Positions 27,244-36,294 are shown, counted from the stretch's first letter. The stretch is 45,365 nt of DNA from Helicobacter baculiformis (GCF_900197685.1 NZ_FZMF01000022.1:1-45365); one strand, 5' to 3'. The notes: generated from the letters alone by a model not told the origin. Translations and numbers: made by a program.

Positions 27244-29151
27244 CTATTCCCAAGTTTGCAAAGCCTCCTCTAAAACTTCCTTAACACAGGTGATCCCCCC
27301 GGCTAGACTAAAGAGCCAGTATTTATGGGCATAAATCCATTCTAATTGTTTAGCCTGTACATCTTCTTGGGTGAATGTGGGTTTGACCACGATCTTAGCG
27401 ATGTCTAGTTCTTGGTGAAAAATATAGGACTGGATCGCATCGTTAAAGCACTGGTTGAATTTGACCTCTTCAAACAAGCCCTTGAGATCGTCAATCTTTT
27501 GGCTCAAGTCTTCAATACGCTTTAAATCTAACTTTTCTAGTTCTTGCTTGGCGTTGAGTGCCTCGATCTCCTCTAAAAATGCCATCACTTCTAAAAAAAG
27601 CGCTTCGATCTTTTCCTTGCACTCTTGGGCATAGGCGATCGCCTCTAGGCAAGTCTCTCTTGCCCCTTCTAGCCATTGCGCGCTCTGCTCTGGGCTTGGG
27701 AGGGTGAGTTTTAGGGGGGGTTTTTCTTGCGTTGAAACCAAGTCCGCTTTAATGCGTGCAACCGCTTCTTTAAAGGGAAGTTCTAAAGTGCCCCTAATTC
27801 TAGCCCCGCCCTGCGTGGCGTTGATCACTTCCAAGTTATAGGGAGTGTGGTAAATATCCTTTTCAAAGAAATCTAAAAAGAGTTTCCAAACGCGTGTGCT
27901 CTCCACCTGCCCCTGCCCCCCATAGGCTTCAATGAAAATTTTCTCTCCCTCCTGCTTGGGCTTGATCTCTTGTGCCCCATAGACCGCCCCGTGCGCATGG
28001 CTCTCCCCGCTGGGCGCAAAGCTCAAATCCTGCCCGATGAACACACAGCGCTTAAAGCGCGCATGCACCACGAGCTCATAAGCCATGTTGGCTGCGCTCA
28101 TGCCAATGCCCAAATAGCCATATTGGTGCAAGTTAAAGAGACTGGTATAACCAAAGGGGCGCAAACTAAATTGAGTGGTGCCCTTGCTAATGGCTTGGCG
28201 CAATGTAGGGTGTACAATGGAGGTGAGTGCAAAGATCACGCCTTCTTGCGCCTCTTTGGGGGTGTCTTGGTAGAATTTGGCACTCGCTTCCACACGCTCT
28301 AAAGAAAAGACTAAATCAGGCTTGATCCCATGCGCGTGCAAAATGGGAAAGGACGCGTCAATGCAAAAAAGCGTGGCATAGGGGGCGATCTCTTTGAGCA
28401 GGGGGAGTTGTTTATTTAAACTAGGTCCGGTAGAAACAATAATGGCGGTGTTGTAATGCGCGTTGCGCGCTTTGAGCACTTCTACAAGATGGATCAAAGT
28501 GGGGGTTTGTACCACAAAGGGCAGATTTTGTACATGGTGCTTGATCCCCACAATGGCATCTTTAGCGTCATTGCCCACCCCGATCACAGCGTTTTCTAGG
28601 GCTTTGATGAAGTGTTGGTTGATCTGAGTAAAGTCTGACTCATAGCGTTCGTAATAGGGGTGGGCGATGATGAGCTCATAGACTTTAGCGTAAATTTTAG
28701 CGTGCTTGTCCATTAAAAATAGCGAGGCGATCAAAGGGTAATTGCACGCACTGCTATGCAATAAGATAAGCCGATCGCTTTGCATTTCTTCGCTGAAGTC
28801 TAGCAAGTTCAAAACGATGAAAATAATCTCTAACTCCGGCTCGATCACCACAAGGCGTTTGAGTTGCTCCAAGCCCAAAAACAAGCGCATGAGCATCCCA
28901 TTGCCCGCGCCATAGAAATAAAGATAAGGGATATAGGCGTAAGTCTTTAGCTCTTCAAAACGCGCCAAATTCTCCTCTAAGGGCTTGTGGGCAAATAAGG
29001 GCGTGTTGGTAGACACATCTACAAGATTAAACGCGTCTTGTTGTACAAAAACCTCGTACTTGAGATTGCTCTTGAGCTTAGAGAGCTCTAGGGCGAGCAG
29101 GGGATCTTTGCGTTGCAAAATCCCCAAATTTTTCTCGTAAATATTAGACAA
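27244..29151 (-). CDS. maf: motility accessory factor, DUF115 (Maf) flagellin-modification protein
   Basis: A 635-residue Maf-family protein. The central DUF115 / MAF_flag10 glycosyltransferase-like domain is marked by STGPSLNKQLPLLKE and CIDASFPIL, and later by FIGQDLSF. Maf proteins are thought to transfer pseudaminic or legionaminic acid onto flagellin in epsilonproteobacteria. The gene lies 17 bases after flaB on the same strand, its likely substrate, so co-transcription is probable. The C-terminal third is rich in helical, charged sequence. The start is TTG at 29151, the only choice after an in-frame stop; the GGGG seven bases upstream may be its ribosome binding site. Confidence 0.88.
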   Translation of the reverse strand: MSNIYEKNLGILQRKDPLLALELSKLKSNLKYEVFVQQDAFNLVDVSTNTPLFAHKPLEENLARFEELKTYAYIPYLYFYGAGNGMLMRLFLGLEQLKRLVVIEPELEIIFIVLNLLDFSEEMQSDRLILLHSSACNYPLIASLFLMDKHAKIYAKVYELIIAHPYYERYESDFTQINQHFIKALENAVIGVGNDAKDAIVGIKHHVQNLPFVVQTPTLIHLVEVLKARNAHYNTAIIVSTGPSLNKQLPLLKEIAPYATLFCIDASFPILHAHGIKPDLVFSLERVEASAKFYQDTPKEAQEGVIFALTSIVHPTLRQAISKGTTQFSLRPFGYTSLFNLHQYGYLGIGMSAANMAYELVVHARFKRCVFIGQDLSFAPSGESHAHGAVYGAQEIKPKQEGEKIFIEAYGGQGQVESTRVWKLFLDFFEKDIYHTPYNLEVINATQGGARIRGTLELPFKEAVARIKADLVSTQEKPPLKLTLPSPEQSAQWLEGARETCLEAIAYAQECKEKIEALFLEVMAFLEEIEALNAKQELEKLDLKRIEDLSQKIDDLKGLFEEVKFNQCFNDAIQSYIFHQELDIAKIVVKPTFTQEDVQAKQLEWIYAHKYWLFSLAGGITCVKEVLEEALQTWE

Positions 29152-29168
29152 GTCCTACCCCACCCCCT

Positions 29169-30713
29169 TTATTGCAAGAGTCTCAAGACATTTTGTTGCA
29201 CCGCATTCGCCTGCGCCATCGCAAAGCTTCCGCTTTGGGCTAGGATATTGTATTTAGAGAAGCTCGCACTCTCCTCAGCAAAATCCACATCACGGATTTG
29301 CGATTCAGCTGCCTTCACATTCACTTGAGTTACAGAGATGTTATTAATAGTGGTAACTAACTCCATCTGTACAGAACCCAAGTCTGAGCGAATTTTATCT
29401 AGCTGGATGCGCGCGCTCTCTGCCATATCCATCACCATCATCGCCCCGCGCAAACTGGTAACCCCAGCCCCAATGCCCTTAAAGTTGAAGGCAGCTTGGG
29501 CAGCGTTGGCGTTCCCTCCGCTCGCACTGGCAGCATTGGCATCAAAAACCCCACGGATAGCCTGTAAATTCACCGTATATTCTGCCACGCCCTGGGCGGA
29601 GTGTAGCCCCACATGGCTGAAATTCACCCCGCTGACAATGATGTCGCGCGCGTCCTCCTTGGTTAGAGTCAAACGCCCCACGATGGCGTGCGCCTTGCCC
29701 GAGATGCCCCTAAAATTCCCCCCCCCAAAGACATGTCCAGAAGCGCTATCTGCATGCACAGAGATCGCCCGTCCGTCTGTGGAGCGCAAATTGATACGCC
29801 CCTCAATGTCTGTATAGGCTTCTACTCCCGTGCGTTCTTTAACGGAGTTGATCGCGTTGATCAAGCGCCCATCACGATCGTTACGCTGGACATCATTCAC
29901 ATTTCCGATCAACACTCCATTGATAGTCAAGCCCCTGACCGTGCCCGATTCCACAGCGTCTTTACCTGTACCCAAAACCACTGCTGTCGCACGCACACCC
30001 AAAGTGCTAGAGTTTTTGTTGATCACATTCACCAACGCACCTAGCCCCGTGCCCGCACTCGTAGAGATTTTCACGGATTCTAGCTTATAATCATTCACGG
30101 CATCGGCTTGCTTAAAATTGAGCGTTACTTCCGTAAGATTATGCGCGCCCGCGCTCACCTCCATGCCCCCCCTATCCATTGCGGAGGTTTCAAAGCGTAC
30201 ATGCCCGATCTTATCTGAGCCCGTAGGACCAATAGAAGCCTTGATCGTGGTGTTAGAATAGGCCCCGATCTGAAACTCTTTATTAGAAAAGCTCCCGGCC
30301 AAGAGTTGCTGCCCATTAAAGCTTGTGGTGTTGGCGATGTTGTCCAACTCTTCTAAGAGGCGTAAAATATCGCTTTGCAACGCCTTTCTAGTTTCAGCGG
30401 TCTGCCCATCTTGAGCAGCCTGCACCGCTTTTGTCTTGACCGTGTCTAGGATTTTGATCTGTTCATCCATCGCCTTATCGGCGGTTTGTACCACCCCGAT
30501 GGCATCGTTAGCGTTTTTAACCGCCTGTCCCAAGCTCGCGCTTTGACTTCTCAAGCTATCTGCGATTGCCATCCCTGATGCGTCGTCTGCAGCTTTATTG
30601 ATGCGCAAGCCTGAACTCAATTTTTCTAAAGAGGTAGAGAGATCGCGACTATTGCGCACCCCGATAGTATGAGCATTTAAGGCGGAGACATTCGTATTGA
30701 TTCTAAAACTCAT
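29169..30713 (-). CDS. flaB: minor flagellin FlaB
   Basis: Flagellin of 514 residues, the length I recall for H. pylori FlaB. The start at 30713 gives the standard N-terminus [15 protein letters not shown], with AAAGGA seven bases upstream. Conserved D0/D1 ends enclose a variable central region, and the C-terminus ends in [12 protein letters not shown]. The region around residue 90-100 ([15 protein letters not shown]) is the epsilonproteobacterial form linked to escape from TLR5. A sigma-54 promoter precedes it, as expected for flaB. Nine G in a row on the coding strand at 29726-29718 encode glycines 330-332 and could slip. Maf follows directly. Confidence 0.96.
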   Translation of the reverse strand: MSFRINTNVSALNAHTIGVRNSRDLSTSLEKLSSGLRINKAADDASGMAIADSLRSQSASLGQAVKNANDAIGVVQTADKAMDEQIKILDTVKTKAVQAAQDGQTAETRKALQSDILRLLEELDNIANTTSFNGQQLLAGSFSNKEFQIGAYSNTTIKASIGPTGSDKIGHVRFETSAMDRGGMEVSAGAHNLTEVTLNFKQADAVNDYKLESVKISTSAGTGLGALVNVINKNSSTLGVRATAVVLGTGKDAVESGTVRGLTINGVLIGNVNDVQRNDRDGRLINAINSVKERTGVEAYTDIEGRINLRSTDGRAISVHADSASGHVFGGGNFRGISGKAHAIVGRLTLTKEDARDIIVSGVNFSHVGLHSAQGVAEYTVNLQAIRGVFDANAASASGGNANAAQAAFNFKGIGAGVTSLRGAMMVMDMAESARIQLDKIRSDLGSVQMELVTTINNISVTQVNVKAAESQIRDVDFAEESASFSKYNILAQSGSFAMAQANAVQQNVLRLLQ

Positions 30714-30746
30714 CTTTGCATCCTTTGCGATAATATGCCCACGCAA

Positions 30747-30762
30747 AGCAATAGCTATTCCA
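30747..30762 (-). promoter_or_regulatory. sigma-54 (RpoN) promoter of flaB
   Basis: Minus-strand TGGAATAGCTATTGCT matches the -24/-12 consensus TGGCAC-N5-TTGC: GG at 30761-30760 and GC at 30749-30748 are exactly ten bases apart. The start would be about 23 bases upstream of the flaB ATG. RpoN control of flaB is established in H. pylori. Confidence 0.85.
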
Positions 30763-30794
30763 TGTTTACATCTAATCCATGCACCAAAATAGTT

Positions 30795-30800
30795 TATAAT
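30795..30800 (+). promoter_or_regulatory. candidate topA -10 box
   Basis: Perfect TATAAT 20 bases before the topA ATG at 30821, in the 107-base gap shared with divergent flaB. No clear -35. The start-to-ATG distance is short. Confidence 0.5.
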
Positions 30801-30820
30801 GCGACAAAAACGAGGTATTT

Positions 30821-33097
30821 ATGGGCAAACACACCAAACTCATCATTGTAGAATCCCCCACCAAAGCCAAGACAATCGCGCATTTCTTGGATAGCAGTTA
30901 TGAAATCATCGCCTCTAAGGGGCATGTGCGCGATCTAAGAAAGTACGCCATGGGTATTAGTGTACAAGAGGATCGATTCATCCCCAAATACGCGGTGGAT
31001 AAAGACCACGAGGCGATTGTAGCCCAAATTGTGGCGCGCGCCAAAGCCGCCCAACAAGTCTACATCGCTACAGATGAGGACCGCGAGGGGGAGGCGATTG
31101 GCTACCACATCGCCTATCTCATTGAGCAGGCTGGGCGTAAATCCCAAGACTCTTTAAAGGAAATACGCGCCCTAGAGGATCAAACCCAAAGCGCGCCTCC
31201 ACATAACCCTATCTTTGCCTTCCCACGCATTGTCTTTCATGAAATCACCAAATCGGCTATTTTGCACGCGCTCAAACACCCCAAAACCCTAGATGTGCAC
31301 AAGATCAACGCCCAATTAGCCCGTAGACTCTTGGATCGCATCGTGGGCTTTAGCTTAAGCTCTTTATTGGCTTCTAAGATTTCTAAGGGCATGAGCGCTG
31401 GGCGGGTGCAAAGCGCTGCGCTCAAACTCATCGTGGATCGCGAACGCGAAATCCAAGCGTTTAAACCCCTCACTTATTATGAGATTGAGGGGACGATCGC
31501 ACAGGTGCGTGTGAGCTTGCAAAGCTACCAGCATGAAAAGCTCAAAAAACAAGCTCTTAGGGATTCTCAAAAAGCCTTAGACATGGTGGCTAGCTTGCGC
31601 GATCAAGACTACCAAGTCCAAGCCATTGAGACCAAAGAGAAAAACACCCCCACACCCCCCCCTTTCATGACATCCACCCTCCAACAAAGCGCCTCTAGTC
31701 AGTTAGGCTATAGCCCCTTTAAAACCATGAACATCGCCCAAAAACTCTATGAAGGGGTGATGACCCCCCAGGGGGCTAGCGGGGTGATCACCTATATGCG
31801 TACCGATAGTCTGAACATCGCTAAAGAAGCTATAGAGGGCGCGCGCGCCTTCATTGAGCAGACTTATGGTGCGCTCTATGTCCCCAAGAAGCCCAAAAGC
31901 TACACTTCTAAAAACAAGAGCGCTCAAGAAGCCCATGAGGCGATCCGCCCCACTAATTTAGCCTTCACCCCCACCATCGCTAAGGACTATCTCAAACCCG
32001 AAGAGCACAAGCTCTATCGCTTGATTTACCAACGCTTTTTAGCCTCGCAGATGAGCGATGCGCGCTTTGAAAACCAAAGCGTGTATTTTGCCCATGAAGA
32101 ACTAGGGGCAGTGTTTAAAGCCAACGGGCGTAAATTGCTCTTTGAGGGCTTTTACAAAGTCTTGGGCGATGTGGATAAGGACATGCTATTGCCCGCTTTC
32201 ACACTCCACCAAACAGTGCGTTTAGAGAGTTTAGAAGCTAGAGAGTGCCATACAGAGCCCCCCGCGCGCTACTCAGAGGCTTCTTTGATCAAAACCCTAG
32301 AGAGTTTGGGGATCGGACGACCTAGCACCTATGCGCCCACCATCGCCCTCTTACTCAGTCGGGATTATGTCGCCTTGCAACAAAAACAGCTCACCCCCAC
32401 TTCTAGCGCCTTCAGTGTGATAGAGATTTTAGAAAAACACTTTAGCGAGATCGTGAACGCCACTTTTAGCGCGGGGTTAGAAGACAAATTAGACGCGATC
32501 GCTAGCCACCAAATCAGCTGGCAAGAGATGCTCTTGAATTTCTATACGCCCTTTATGCGCCAAATTGAAGAGGGCAAGAGTCAAATTGTCTCTCAAAAAG
32601 TGAGTATCCCTACAGGGGAGTTGTGCCCCCAATGTGGGGCGGATTTGGTGCAAAGAGTGGGCAGGTATGGCGCGTTTGTGGCGTGTAGTGGCTATCCTAA
32701 GTGCAAATACATTAAATCAGAGGAGGAGCGCACAGACTTAGGCGTGTGTGAGAAGTGTGGCGCGCCGATGGTGAGCAAGAGAGGGCGTTTTGGGGAGTTT
32801 ATCGCCTGTAGCGCATACCCTACTTGTAAAAATATCCGCAATACAGAAACTAAAGACACTCCCCCCCTTGCCAAATGCCCGCAATGTGGGGGCGATGTGC
32901 GCGCCAAAAGGGGTAGAAGGGGCGTGTTTTATGGTTGCGACAATTACCCTAGCTGTAAATTCATCTCCAATTACAAGCCTGATTCTAAGCCATGTGAGGC
33001 GTGCGGAGGGTTGCGCGTTTTGAAAGAGTATAAGAAAAAACCCAGTGTGTTAGAGTGCTTACAATGCCACGCCCAAGAGGCAAGTGAGGGCGCGTGA
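30821..33097 (+). CDS. topA: DNA topoisomerase I TopA
   Basis: Type IA topoisomerase that relaxes negative supercoils. The N-terminal TOPRIM domain has IVESPTKAKTI and TDEDREGEAI. The active-site tyrosine lies in ITYMRTDS. The tail carries four zinc ribbons: CPQC...C-PKC, CEKC...C-PTC, CPQC...C-PSC and CEAC...C-LQC, between about residues 600 and 750. At 758 residues it is slightly long for the genus. The stop overlaps the next gene's ATG by one base. A run of eight C lies at 31655-31662. Confidence 0.97.
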   Translation: MGKHTKLIIVESPTKAKTIAHFLDSSYEIIASKGHVRDLRKYAMGISVQEDRFIPKYAVDKDHEAIVAQIVARAKAAQQVYIATDEDREGEAIGYHIAYLIEQAGRKSQDSLKEIRALEDQTQSAPPHNPIFAFPRIVFHEITKSAILHALKHPKTLDVHKINAQLARRLLDRIVGFSLSSLLASKISKGMSAGRVQSAALKLIVDREREIQAFKPLTYYEIEGTIAQVRVSLQSYQHEKLKKQALRDSQKALDMVASLRDQDYQVQAIETKEKNTPTPPPFMTSTLQQSASSQLGYSPFKTMNIAQKLYEGVMTPQGASGVITYMRTDSLNIAKEAIEGARAFIEQTYGALYVPKKPKSYTSKNKSAQEAHEAIRPTNLAFTPTIAKDYLKPEEHKLYRLIYQRFLASQMSDARFENQSVYFAHEELGAVFKANGRKLLFEGFYKVLGDVDKDMLLPAFTLHQTVRLESLEARECHTEPPARYSEASLIKTLESLGIGRPSTYAPTIALLLSRDYVALQQKQLTPTSSAFSVIEILEKHFSEIVNATFSAGLEDKLDAIASHQISWQEMLLNFYTPFMRQIEEGKSQIVSQKVSIPTGELCPQCGADLVQRVGRYGAFVACSGYPKCKYIKSEEERTDLGVCEKCGAPMVSKRGRFGEFIACSAYPTCKNIRNTETKDTPPLAKCPQCGGDVRAKRGRRGVFYGCDNYPSCKFISNYKPDSKPCEACGGLRVLKEYKKKPSVLECLQCHAQEASEGA

Positions 33098-34008
33098 TGG
33101 GGATTGTCTTTGGTCCTTTAAAATCGCGGCGTTTTGGTTGGTCCTTGGGGATTGATTTAAGCGGGGAGAACAAGCAATGCAATTTTAATTGCGTGTATTG
33201 CGAGCTCAAGGCGCACAAGCCTGTAGATAAAATGGCGCATGTGATCCCCCTGCCAACCCTCTTAGAGGCGGTGCACACAGCCCTAAACGCCCACCAAAAC
33301 ACCCCCCTAGATGTGCTCACCACCACCGCTAATGGCGAACCCACCCTCTACCCCCACCTCTACGAATTTATCGCCCAACTTAAAATCCCCCCCGGGGGAC
33401 CTAAAACCTTGATTTTGAGCAATGGATCGCGTTTTGGCGAGCCTGAGGTGCAAAAAGCTTTGTTGCGCTATGACATGGTGAAGTTCTCTTTAGATGCCGC
33501 TTTGCGTACAGCGTTTAAGAAGGTGGACAAGCCCAGTCGTGCCATCCATTTAGAACATATCTTAGAGGGGATTGCAGATTTTAGCGCGCGCTATGCGGGC
33601 ATGCTAGTGGCTGAGGTGTTGTTGGTTAAGGGAGTCAATGATGACTTAGAAAATATCCAAGCCATCGCGCGCTTTTTGCGCCAAATTAAGCCCGCACGCG
33701 TGGATTTGAGCACCATTGATCGCCCCCCCTCTCACCATGTTCAACCCTTGAGTGCTGAGGAGCTTTTGGCGATCGCCGTGCAATTTGAGGGCTTGAGTGT
33801 GAGTTTAGCCCTGCGCACCCCCCCCTCTAACACCTTTCTTGTAAAGGCACTAGAATTGCCCGCCTTCTTGGATTTATTGGCGCGCCGCCCCTTGAGCGTG
33901 GAGGAGGCGCACAACTATCTACCCCCAGCCACTTTAGACACTCTCTTACAAGAGGGAAGAGTGCATTTGAGAAAAATCGGAGCGGTGGCTTTTTATTACC
34001 ATCATTAA
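33097..34008 (+). CDS. radical SAM protein, COG0731 / TYW1-like family
   Basis: A 303-residue radical SAM protein with cluster motif CNFNCVYC near residue 30. SLGIDLSGENKQCNF and ANGEPTLYPH (radical SAM core) fit the COG0731 family, related to wyosine-forming TYW1 of archaea, though the bacterial members have no settled role. I chose ATG at 33097 (overlapping the topA TGA as TGATG) over GTG at 33094 because GAGGG is then six bases away. I recall the flaB-topA-radical SAM order from H. pylori. An eight-C run lies at 33818-33825. Confidence 0.8.
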   Translation: MGIVFGPLKSRRFGWSLGIDLSGENKQCNFNCVYCELKAHKPVDKMAHVIPLPTLLEAVHTALNAHQNTPLDVLTTTANGEPTLYPHLYEFIAQLKIPPGGPKTLILSNGSRFGEPEVQKALLRYDMVKFSLDAALRTAFKKVDKPSRAIHLEHILEGIADFSARYAGMLVAEVLLVKGVNDDLENIQAIARFLRQIKPARVDLSTIDRPPSHHVQPLSAEELLAIAVQFEGLSVSLALRTPPSNTFLVKALELPAFLDLLARRPLSVEEAHNYLPPATLDTLLQEGRVHLRKIGAVAFYYHH

Positions 34009-34015
34009 CCAAACT

Positions 34016-34024
34016 TGCTATAAT
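34016..34024 (+). promoter_or_regulatory. extended -10 promoter of napB
   Basis: TGCTATAAT at 34016-34024 is a perfect extended -10 element, starting eight bases after the radical SAM stop and 27 bases before the napB ATG. It shows that napB and the following lipoprotein gene have their own promoter. Confidence 0.6.
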
Positions 34025-34051
34025 TCGGAAAACCAACATAAGGATGTGTAT

Positions 34052-34672
34052 ATGTGGCATAAAGTGCGCTTTGGGGTTTTAGTTGGCATGTTGTTAGCAG
34101 GGGGGTTGTGGGCGACTAGCCACCACCATAAGCATGCACATAAGAAGCAACAACAAGAAGAAAAACAGCTTGAGGGTCCCCAACCCCTTGTAAGTGATAC
34201 AGAGATTGGATTACGCACTATCCCTTTAGAGGATGAAAAAGATTTAAAACTGCATTCTTATGATTTTCACAAAAAGCCCCCGGGGGAGAGCCAACGTTTT
34301 GAGCGCGCCTATGAAAACGCCCCGCCCATGATCCCCCATGACACAACCGGGCTTTTACCCATTACCAAAGAGAGTAACCAGTGTTTAGGTTGCCATGCGC
34401 CCGATGTGGCTAGCAGTGTGGGCGCGACTCCTGTGCCCAAATCCCACCTCTTTGACTTTCGTAATAATCACCCCACTAAAGATGGCAATGTAAGTGATGC
34501 GCGTTTCAACTGCACCCAATGCCACGCCCCTCAAGCCAATGCTCAGCCCCTAGTCAAAAATAACTTCAAACCCGTTTTTACTAATAAAACTTTAGAATTT
34601 CGCTCTGACTTCATGGATGTGGTCGATGTAGGGGTGAAGGGCGCAAACACAAAAGGTTCTAGTAAACCATGA
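34052..34672 (+). CDS. napB: NapB, periplasmic nitrate reductase diheme cytochrome subunit
   Basis: Small periplasmic diheme c-type cytochrome that passes electrons to the NapA nitrate reductase. A signal peptide (about residues 1-22, ending GGLWATS) is followed by a His-rich stretch (HHHKHAHKK). Heme motifs CLGCH at 111-115 and CTQCH at 154-158 are intact, and ENAPPMIPH, GATPVPKSH and RFNCTQCHAPQA are family signatures. ATG at 34052 is preferred over GTG at 34046 because AAGGA is seven bases before it. No napA, napG, napH, napL or napD is nearby, so it is an orphan here. Cytochrome maturation genes lie 4 kb downstream. Confidence 0.9.
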   Translation: MWHKVRFGVLVGMLLAGGLWATSHHHKHAHKKQQQEEKQLEGPQPLVSDTEIGLRTIPLEDEKDLKLHSYDFHKKPPGESQRFERAYENAPPMIPHDTTGLLPITKESNQCLGCHAPDVASSVGATPVPKSHLFDFRNNHPTKDGNVSDARFNCTQCHAPQANAQPLVKNNFKPVFTNKTLEFRSDFMDVVDVGVKGANTKGSSKP

Positions 34673-35103
34673 AACAAGCGGGGCTTTTGCCCCTAGGAGT
34701 GATCGCACTCTTGGGGGGGTGCTGGGTGGGTGATCCTAGCGATGTGAATCCTAATTTGCCCGATGTGGATACTCTCAATGAGTGTGCTGAGATTAAAAAT
34801 GAATGTGTGGGGAACAAAGACGGAGATATTCCTACAGAATCCAAACCTAAAAAGTACGGAGAATTCCATACAATTTCTCTAGCAGGAGTCAAGATGGCGC
34901 ATGGGGGCAAGTTTGCCATCTCGCCTTTACCTCCCTCGGGGGGATACATGCCCTATTACCCTATGAGTCCTATGATGTACCCGGGCATGTATCCTTATGG
35001 GATGATGCATCCTATGATGGGCATGTATCCAATGGGTATGTATCCTTATGGGATGTACCCAATGATGATGGGCATGCCTATGATGTATGGACCTTGGTGG
35101 TGA
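34669..35103 (+). CDS. methionine-rich lipoprotein
   Basis: I do not recognise this 144-residue protein. The signal peptide ends in a good lipobox, LLGGC with Cys18. The middle has two further Cys (39, 46). From residue 94 to the end the sequence is almost only Met, Pro, Tyr and Gly, with repeats of the type MYPYGM; 19 of the last 51 residues are Met. An 18-base direct repeat (34987-35004 and 35038-35055) shows recent internal duplication. Met-rich segments bind Cu(I) in other proteins, so a copper-binding or methionine-oxidation role is a reasonable guess only. The ATG overlaps the napB stop (ATGA), which ties its expression to napB. Confidence 0.75.
   Translation: MKQAGLLPLGVIALLGGCWVGDPSDVNPNLPDVDTLNECAEIKNECVGNKDGDIPTESKPKKYGEFHTISLAGVKMAHGGKFAISPLPPSGGYMPYYPMSPMMYPGMYPYGMMHPMMGMYPMGMYPYGMYPMMMGMPMMYGPWW
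34987..35055 (+). repeat. direct repeats in the Met-rich tail
   Basis: ATGTATCCTTATGGGATG occurs at 34987-35004 and again at 35038-35055, 51 bases (17 codons) apart, with degenerate copies between. It encodes the MYPYGM units. Confidence 0.85.
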
Positions 35104-35105
35104 AC

Positions 35106-35519
35106 TTAGTAGATAGCGACATGCTCGGGTTTACAAAAGAGTACTAATTCCTTACCATCATCAAAGCGGTAAAGGTCGATAGAACCTTGATCAAGCACGA
35201 AATCCACGCTGCAATCGTTTAGACCAATTTCTACCCGCTGCATGTTTGGTTCTTTACGATCTGTTTTCATGCTTAAAATCACACCATTAAATGCCATAGG
35301 ATCTAATTTGAGGCGTTGGGTGAAGTTGGGAATCAAGACTTCGATAACTTTGAGAGCGATCGTAATATCATCATCTATTTGATAATGTTCTACTTCTCTA
35401 GTGCTACATTTAGCTTGTACCACTACCTGATGGGCTTCAAAGTGCACTCTATATTTTCCTTGTCCTCTTTCGTGCAACGAAATCTTGCCTCTGATGCGGT
35501 TTTTAACATAAATACTCAT
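35106..35519 (-). CDS. small protein with two TOBE/Mop-like halves, possible molybdate binding
   Basis: A 137-residue soluble protein without signal peptide. The first half (residues 1-63, VKNRIRGKISL ... IALKVIEVLI) and the second (76-137, FNGVILSMK ... LVLFCKPEHVAIY) both resemble the TOBE beta-barrel pattern found in ModE, ModC and Mop molybdate-binding proteins. No helix-turn-helix is present. AAGGA lies five bases before the ATG. It converges with the Met-rich lipoprotein gene with only two bases between stops. A molybdate storage or sensing role would fit napB, moaA and mobA, but the assignment rests on pattern recognition. Confidence 0.5.
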   Translation of the reverse strand: MSIYVKNRIRGKISLHERGQGKYRVHFEAHQVVVQAKCSTREVEHYQIDDDITIALKVIEVLIPNFTQRLKLDPMAFNGVILSMKTDRKEPNMQRVEIGLNDCSVDFVLDQGSIDLYRFDDGKELVLFCKPEHVAIY

Positions 35520-35607
35520 AGATATCCTTGCGTATAATGAGAGTCTAGCCCGTTATTTTAGCATGAAAAATTTTTCAAAATACCATAAGATCGCCATGCA
35601 ATCTTTT

Positions 35608-36294
35608 CTAATTATTTCCTATCACTAGCGCGCCAAGCAGCAGGGCTGCGCCCTCGCTTGTTAAAACGAAGGGGTTGGGCATGCTGTAAATGTCCCTACT
35701 ACTAAAGAGTTGACGCTCTTGGCTAGAAAATCCCCCTTCTGGTCCGATAAGTATCCCTTGCTCTAGGCTGGTTAGTTGCGTGGTGCTTGCTTGTGCGTTG
35801 AAATCTAGCACTTTGGCATGTGGGTAGATTTGCAGAACTTCTTGAGTACTTTGGAATAATTCCAACGCCATCAAATCGCTCCGCCCACTTTGTTGGTTGG
35901 AGGCGATCAAAATTCTCTCTAGGCGTTGCATTTGGCGCGCTCCAAAGTCCCCTCTTTGGCTGTATTGTGCGTAAAAGAAGCTAATCTTGCACACCCCCAT
36001 CTGATTCAAATAGGGTAACACCTTCTCAATCTCCCTATGCGCGATCAACGCCCAAATCAAATGGGTTTGGTGTGTGGGGCGTTTGGGGACATAGCGACTC
36101 TCCAATAAACGCAAACACGCGCGCTTCTTGTGCACTTCAACTTGGCTATAAAAGTATAGCGTGTCGTCTAAAAGATTTCTGAATACCAAAACATCTTGGA
36201 CTTGGGTGCGTCGACTCAAATACAGATGTCTGTAGAGCTCCCCCTCTACCATGATTTCATGCTGTCCTGCTTGGGGATGGTAACTAAATTGCAT
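35608..36294 (-). CDS. rsmE: 16S rRNA (uracil1498-N3)-methyltransferase RsmE
   Basis: SPOUT-family RNA methyltransferase that modifies U1498 of 16S rRNA. The N-terminal PUA-like part (SRRTQVQDVLVF) precedes the SPOUT domain with the SAM knot segments IGPEGGFSSQE and LTSEGAALLLGAL. EKVLPYLNQMGV and SNQQSGRS in the middle are further family marks. Length 228 residues is normal. It is divergent from hemH across the IS-derived segment. I recall an rsmE-like gene near hemH in H. pylori as well. Confidence 0.93.
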   Translation of the reverse strand: MQFSYHPQAGQHEIMVEGELYRHLYLSRRTQVQDVLVFRNLLDDTLYFYSQVEVHKKRACLRLLESRYVPKRPTHQTHLIWALIAHREIEKVLPYLNQMGVCKISFFYAQYSQRGDFGARQMQRLERILIASNQQSGRSDLMALELFQSTQEVLQIYPHAKVLDFNAQASTTQLTSLEQGILIGPEGGFSSQERQLFSSRDIYSMPNPFVLTSEGAALLLGALVIGNN

